The notes under the pieces: model-generated | The model's input: the letters and a program-made list of their open reading frames with translations, nothing else | Database searches by the model: none | What the model was told of the DNA's origin: nothing | Part shown: positions 59,035 to 64,000 of the stretch, one piece after another | How the letters are laid out: the number at the start of each line of letters is the position of its first letter | Position numbering within the stretch: the stretch's first letter is position 1 | Made by a program: the position numbers and the translations under genes | Assembly (NCBI RefSeq): GCF_964340395.1 | Contig: NC_135567.1 | Location: forward strand, 7,310,899 to 7,374,898 | Direction of reading: 5' to 3' | DNA length: 64,000 nt | Source: Glandiceps talaboti | Lineage: Eukaryota > Hemichordata > Enteropneusta > Spengelidae

Positions 59035-60150
59035 ATTGAGATGACCTTGTAATTAGCCTATGACTTTGACCTTGGATTGAAACGACCTTGTGATAAATGA
59101 TTTGCCTGTACTCTAAAACCTATATGTGGACACTTCCATCATATCTATAGCAATTCGGAACCATGAGATATTCAGTATTTACATATTTTGGTATAATCAC
59201 AGATCTCGATACCAGCTGTCTTGGGAACAGAATTTTGTTACGAACAAAGCCAAAATATGTGTTTGCTACAAAAGACTATATAATTTGCTATTTGAGACCG
59301 ATTTGCAGCCTTACACATTATGTCTTGATGGTAGTTAGGGAAAACACCTGTGAATATTTTGATTAACAAAGTGAAAATATTTCAGTGTCCTTGTAAATAG
59401 ACTATGACCTTGAGCTTGGATCAAAAAGATCATGTGATAAGTGTGTTGCCCGTCCCTTAAAACCTATATATAGACACTTGTGTCATATCTGCAGCACTTT
59501 CAGGACCCTGCGATAATACCTTCATATTTTGGTGATATTGATACCAGTTGTCTTGGTAACAGAAGTTTGTAATAAAAGCAGCTCAACATATGCCTTTGTT
59601 GTATTTTTCCTGAAAGTTATACAATTTGTTATTTTCTGAGCATTTTTCATCACTCTGTAAAGATCACGTCTGATGTTAGCTTTAGAAAAGATTCCGACAG
59701 TATTTTAATATTTACACAAAAAATTAAGATGACCTTCACCTTGGATTGAGAGGATCATGTAATCAGTGAATTACTTGTCCCCAAAACCCTATATACAAAC
59801 ACTTACATTATATCAATAGCACTTTCAGATTAGTATATTAACACTTTGGTATAATTGGGGATATTGACAGCAGTTGTCTTGGTAACAGCTTTTTGTTACA
59901 AAACAACTTCATATATACTTTTTTTTCACATTTTTCGGAAAGATTTTATGTTTGGCTATTTTCTTGACTGTCTTACAGCTTTACCGGTCATATCTGATGG
60001 AAGTATACAGAAAAGTATCGATGAATGTTTCAATAAAAGTCCAACAAATTGAGTTGACCTTGAAATTTGACTATGACCCTGAGCTTGAATCGAAAAGGTC
60101 ATGTAATCATTGAGTTCCCTGTCCCCTAAAATATTTATACACAATTCCTC
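59035..60150 (+). repeat. Dispersed repeat R5, about three tandem units
   Basis: Units of roughly 340-370 bp restart near 59040, 59395, 59725 and 60055, each with gatgacctt or ctatgacctt, ttggat-gaaa-gatcat-tgat, gtccc-taaaacc-tatat and ccag-tgtcttgg-aacag. Two of the units also occur at 39957-40330 and 41140-41512, there separated by 0.8 kb of other sequence. Confidence 0.75.
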
Positions 60151-60159
60151 ATTTGCACA

Positions 60160-60640
60160 GATGAATAAATGTGGATATCTAAGGGAGAGGCCAATTTGAG
60201 GGGGGGGGGGTTATTTCAGAATGCTGTCATTACACTAAGGCAAGAATTATTTTGTTTTCGTCTATTATTCTTGGATGGAATTATTCATAACTTGAGGTTA
60301 CATAAGGGGAGGGTCCAATATTTAGAAGGGGCCTCCACAGTTCTGGCACTGCAATATGGCAAACATAGCTTTCTTTCTTTCTTTCTTTCTTTCAGTCTTT
60401 CTACTATTACTGGATGTACTGATGTAAACATTTCAGTACATAACGGAATAACACTTTTTTGGCAGTCATTACACTATTGAAAGGATTCTTTTCTTGGATG
60501 GAAAGATTCATAACTTTAGATCACATAAGGGGAGTGTCAAATTTTAATGGGGGAGGGGGAGGGGTAAGAGTACTGACACTACAGTATGGCAAGGATTACT
60601 TTCTTTCTTTCTTTCTTTCTACTATTTATGGATTCGTGAA
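60160..60640 (+). repeat. Tandem duplication with poly-G and (CTTT)n
   Basis: Two units of about 250 bp share gtcattaca, ttcttggatgga, tcataact, cacataaggggag, atatggcaa and a (CTTT)n run (60370-60393 and 60599-60620). Confidence 0.65.
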
Positions 60641-61574
60641 AGGCTTTCAAGTTTCATGCAATAAAAATCTTCTTAATCCAGCTAAGTGCACGAAATTATT
60701 GACATTGTTTGGCTTCAGAAAATGTAAAAACAAGACACAGCATCTCTGTCCTTTGGGAAACTGATCATGTGTATTATAGTGATCTCATGACCAGAATTTT
60801 CACCATAATTTGAATGTCAGCCAAGATTACGTATAAGAGAACCGATCATACATTTAAAGTCTTGACATTCAATATGCACTATTAAGTTATTGATAACTTG
60901 ATTTGTTTGTTGTAGATTGTCACACAATTTCTAATGCACATGGCTCAGTCAATGACATCTGTCAATCAATGACGGTGATTTGTCAATAGCACATCTATGA
61001 CAAAATCCAAGTTACATATTCCGCCGACAAGATATCTCACATTATAGAATACATGTTACTGTACTTCTGTTTCACTTTTGTTCTTTATTGTTTAAAGTAG
61101 GCAATATCTTTTGGACAAAAACATTATTTTTAACTGGATCATAAGTGTGTTTTGTTTTCATTTCAATGTCTTAAAAATGACATGTTTTATTTTGTTTCAA
61201 TTTTAGCTTAATGTAGTTTAAAGTCTTTCCTTAGATGTGGTATCACCTAATACATAGACTAAATTTGTAACGACTTGTCAGATATAACTATATATATAAA
61301 TAATTTCATCGACTTGTGTAACACGTTTCACATAAAAAGTTGTAGTTTTCTATCAAAACTGATAATTGCAAACATTTTTAACATTAGTGCCTGTTTAGCT
61401 ATTGTTGTCAATATTCCATTGTAATCATCTTATCTTTATGTCAACCACTCTGCAATCAATGTTGTTTTATAACTAAAATATTGTTTTTATTTATGAGCAA
61501 TGAACTACTTATTGATACACTTACCCAAGATTCATTTATAGGCAATGATCTCATTTATTTACTGATACACTTAC
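60641..61574. other. Unassigned AT-rich intronic sequence
   Basis: No gene. Near the exon there is a local duplication of gatacacttaccc (61514 and 61564), which on the minus strand duplicates the region downstream of the splice donor. Confidence 0.4.
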
Positions 61575-61661
61575 CCCAGCTCCATAATTGACATCATAAC
61601 CATTATCCAAGTAGAATTTAACCTTCTCTATATCTCCACTTATAACAGCATCAATGAGATC
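61575..61661 (-). CDS. Ankyrin-repeat protein, upstream exon (first of three seen)
   Basis: On the minus strand, the acceptor ttttatattag precedes GATCTC, and the exon ends GGAGCTGGG before a consensus donor gtaagt. It is 87 nt, 29 codons, phase 0 at both ends. The translation begins DLIDAVISGDIEKVKFYL and ends NGYDVNYGAG. A-x-x-GD-x-x-x-V-x-x-x-L plus G-x-DVN is the hallmark of an N-terminal capping ankyrin repeat, which usually lacks the TPLH start, as here. In frame it leads into EKRTSLHY of the exon at 25527-25625. At least one exon with the initiator methionine must lie further right, and none could be identified before the window edge. Function beyond protein binding by ankyrin repeats cannot be inferred. 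Confidence 0.85.
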
Positions 61662-61765
61662 CTAATATAAAACAAACATATACAATGATTAGACTAATCT
61701 ACACCAGTTTCACAAAATAATGTCAAAATTACATTAAAAATATGCTTACTACAAACCCAGTGTTA

Positions 61766-62128
61766 AAGTGACCAAATTAATGAGGATTAGGTATTTATTC
61801 AGGATATTTAATTCATACAACAATTGTTTTTTCTAATTAAAAAAAAATAATGTGAAATAATATCTATCAATTCCTTGTTTGTAACTCAGTAATTTGATAA
61901 TCATTAGAAATATGTCTAAAATCTTTGTTATTATGCCAAAAAATAACAAACTTTTCACACTTTTTGCATCATTTTGCAACTTTTTGTAATCAAATGAGTT
62001 ACAAACAAGGTTTTGGTATTTATAATATGTTATTTCTCATTATTTGTTAAATTAGGAAAACACAGTAAAGTTGTATTATGAATTAAAAATCCAAAATAAA
62101 TACCTAATTCTCATCCATATGGCCACTT
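61766..62128. mobile_element. 363-bp palindromic MITE, TA target duplication
   Basis: The left end aagtgaccaaattaatgagg then attaggtatttatt is the reverse complement, with few changes, of the right end aataaatacctaat then ctcatccatatggccactt. Inner arms (ccttgtttgtaactca against tgagttacaaacaagg) also pair exactly. TA flanks both ends (61764-61765 and 62129-62130), as for Tc1/mariner-type insertions; the superfamily is an inference from that duplication. Non-coding. Confidence 0.75.
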
Positions 62129-63049
62129 TATTAATATTTTAGCATTTCCTTTTAGACAACATTTAAATATGTATATCAAAAATATACATAAGGTAGCTGT
62201 CTATTTTATCATTCACACAAATGATATTATGTAATATTATATGATTAATATGTCATTTATATCAATCTATTTTAATTAATACCAATCCATATAAAACACA
62301 CTTTTTTGTCACTTCAATTCAAACATATGATTATTGTAAAACACAGGTAGGGTTGATTTGAACAGTTTGATTTGAGATCAATATCATTTTGTCAAATCAC
62401 AACAACCCGGAAAGACTTTACGTAATGGTATGATAAAAATCATTAGATTAGCTTTGTAGATCAAATGATTTATAAAGGTTATAAGACACAAATAGTTCAA
62501 AGTTGTTTTAGCATTAAGTTTTCAATCTGTCAAAATCTAGTTAAAGCTGACCACTAGGTGGCGGTATGGTCAGTAGATTGGTCAGCTGTGACAATGAAAG
62601 TCATTCTGGCAAAGGTCGTCAACAAGACAGATCAAAAGCTCAATGCTAAAAATTACTTTGAACTGATTGTGCGTTATAACATTTGTAATGTATTCACAAT
62701 GCTAAAACATGTAACATTAAAAAGCTATATTGATGATGGACAACTGATATATACACATACTCTATGTTAATTAGAATATTAACACATGTATCTGTGTTAT
62801 GGTTTCTAAGAATTACTGGACTGTAAGATATGTCGTGACGTTCTGCCCTCACTGGCCTCTGATGTGTGAGGGCGCCCCATCACGGTGTATGGTACAGACA
62901 AAGAATTACATGATTATACATATTTACAAAGTTTGAGGAAATTTAAATCTGACCATGTCATCTGATACATTTAGATATTTACAAGATATGTATTCATGTA
63001 TGACGTCACTGTATTACACCAAACCATTTCACAGCTACAGACTTCATAG
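62129..63049. other. Unassigned sequence right of the first visible ankyrin exon
   Basis: No repeat copy recognised apart from the CTCF-like motif at 62551. It could contain promoter or first-exon sequence of the minus-strand gene, but I see no convincing initiator exon. Confidence 0.4.
62551..62565 (+). promoter_or_regulatory. CTCF-like binding motif
   Basis: ccactaggtggcggt fits the bilaterian CTCF core CCASYAGRKGGCRS at every position. CTCF is a zinc-finger insulator and loop-anchor protein. It lies 0.9 kb to the right of the first visible ankyrin exon, on the gene's 5' side, in non-repeat sequence. Occupancy is not shown by a motif match. Confidence 0.4.
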
Positions 63050-63235
63050 GGGTGGGGGATGAAGCTGCCTGCTGGGGGATGTAGCTGCCTGCTGGGGGAT
63101 GTAGCTGCCTGCTGGGGGATGTAGCTGCCTGCTGGGGCAGGGGGTGTAGTTACCTGGGGGTGTAGCTGCCTGCTGGGGGGGGGGTGTAGCTGCCTGGGGG
63201 GTAGTTGCCTGCTGGGGGTGTAGCCCCCTCAATGG
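63050..63235 (+). repeat. G-rich 20-bp minisatellite, about 9 copies
   Basis: The unit gggggatgtagctgcctgct is perfect in the first four copies and increasingly variable later. G5 runs on one strand every 20 bp could form G-quadruplexes. Confidence 0.9.
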
Positions 63236-63296
63236 CAAGAGGCTGGGTAACTGAGCCTACAGACTTTAAATGGATAGATGTATCTAAATAAATTAG

Positions 63297-63330
63297 TGAC
63301 AATGGCATTATAGCACAACTGTATTTTTTA
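63297..63330 (+). mobile_element. Family H 5' end, interrupted by a SINE
   Basis: The text acaatggcattatagcacaa then ctgtattttt matches the 5' termini at 16747 and 10434, but the sequence switches to an inverted SINE tail within 35 bp. Confidence 0.6.
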
Positions 63331-63660
63331 AATAATAATCACGTGCTCAAAGAGCTTTACAATTGTTACTCCATGGTACAGGCCTATAGTGGCACAATGG
63401 CCCTTTACTCCGTCAACTCCCTGGGGAGCATATAATCCATTCCAGCCTTTATAAGTGCACAATATTAAAGCATTCACATTTCAACATCTATCCTACCAGG
63501 TCCCCAATTAATACAGCTAGGTTAACCAAAGCGCAATTGTGGTTCAAATCTTACCCAAGAACTTTAGTCATTCAGAAACAAATGCCAGCAACGGGCTCAA
63601 TCCTGCAACCTGCAGATTCCTAGCCAGCCACTCTAAACATTCAACCATCATGACTCTACA
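63331..63660 (-). mobile_element. tRNA-derived SINE, inverted
   Basis: The reverse complement reads from the head (agagtggctggctaggaatc, ggttgcaggattgagccc) through tgactaaagttcttgggtaa, attaattggggacctggtag, cttataaaggctggaatgga and ctccccagggagttgacgga to aacaattgtaaagctctttg and an AT-rich tail. Same family as 19432-19760. Confidence 0.8.
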
Positions 63661-64000
63661 ACCTGCAACCTGCAGATTCCTAGCCAGCCACTCTAAACAT
63701 TCAACCATCATGACCCTACAACCTGCAACCTGCAGATTCCTAGCCAGCCACTCTAAACATTCAACCATCATGACTCTACAACCTGCAACCTGCAGATTCC
63801 TAACCAGCCACTCTAAACATTCAACCATCATGACCCTACAACCTGCAACCTGCAGATTCCTAGCCAGCCACTCTAAACATTCAACCATCATGACCCTACA
63901 ACCTGCAACCTGCAGATTCCTAGCCAGCCACTCTAAACATTCAACCATCATGACCCTACAACCTGCAACCTGCAGATTCCTAACCAGCCACTCTAAACAT
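63601..64000 (-). repeat. 60-bp tandem repeat made from the SINE head, at least 6.6 copies
   Basis: The 60-bp unit (plus strand cctgcaacctgcagattcct to tcaaccatcatgactctaca) is exactly the 5' head of the adjacent inverted SINE, including its A-box-like region but stopping before the B-box. Units differ by one or two bases (tagccagcc or taaccagcc, gactctaca or gaccctaca). The array continues past the window edge. The 127-codon minus-strand frame exists because 60 is divisible by three. Confidence 0.93.

Noticed and set aside
59126-59366. Two overlapping plus-strand frames
   Set aside because: Inside R5, and not conserved between its units.
63568-63951. 127-residue frame with a 20-residue repeat (MMVECLEWLARNLQ type)
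   Set aside because: Translation of the tandemly amplified SINE head; no gene context.

Overview
This is AT-rich, repeat-dominated nuclear DNA of an animal, most likely a marine invertebrate. Exons are short with consensus GT/AG splice sites, and there are tRNA-derived SINEs, LINE, hAT, PIF/Harbinger-like and LTR-retrotransposon relics, very large introns, and no prokaryotic gene organisation. I cannot name the species from sequence alone.

Only one host gene can be supported: a minus-strand ankyrin-repeat gene seen as three phase-0 exons at 61575-61661 (87 nt), 25527-25625 (99 nt) and 2748-2846 (99 nt). Joined in that order they read as consecutive ankyrin repeats, so nearly the whole window would be two introns of about 36 kb and 23 kb, with more exons expected beyond one or both edges. 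Most long open frames in the window are products of microsatellites or minisatellites and are not genes.

Layout, left to right. 1-3.3 kb: family H elements, a 33-bp minisatellite and ankyrin exon 3. 3.3-6.4 kb: a decayed hAT transposase split by a 1.86-kb PIF/Harbinger-like element (family P). 7-12.3 kb: family R2, a foldback element, a 695-bp TIR element that may carry aminopeptidase-like pieces, and a Ty3/gypsy-type integrase relic. 13.5-22 kb: family H elements, LINE and SINE fragments and long tetranucleotide arrays. 22.8-25.1 kb: a second family P element. 25.5 kb: ankyrin exon 2. 28.65-29.2 kb: a decayed DDE-transposase-like fragment. 29.6-39.9 kb: a 10.3-kb satellite of 56-bp monomers with higher-order structure. 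40-56 kb: dispersed repeats, 48-bp and 45-bp minisatellites, and duplicated blocks. 57-60.6 kb: a long family H element and tandem R5 units. 61.5-64 kb: ankyrin exon 1, a palindromic MITE, a CTCF-like motif, and a SINE whose head is tandemly amplified at the window edge.

Repeat names used below. H: elements with tandem core monomers (key bases ttgctatgggcgtggtc), a (CA)n/(CAGA)n microsatellite and a 3' hairpin ending gttcagttgtgctaaaa; they resemble Helentron-associated or 'pearl' elements. P: PIF/Harbinger-like, TIR GGCTGCTTTCAC, 3-bp TAA/TTA target duplication. R1-R6: dispersed repeats of unknown class, defined by key bases in their entries.
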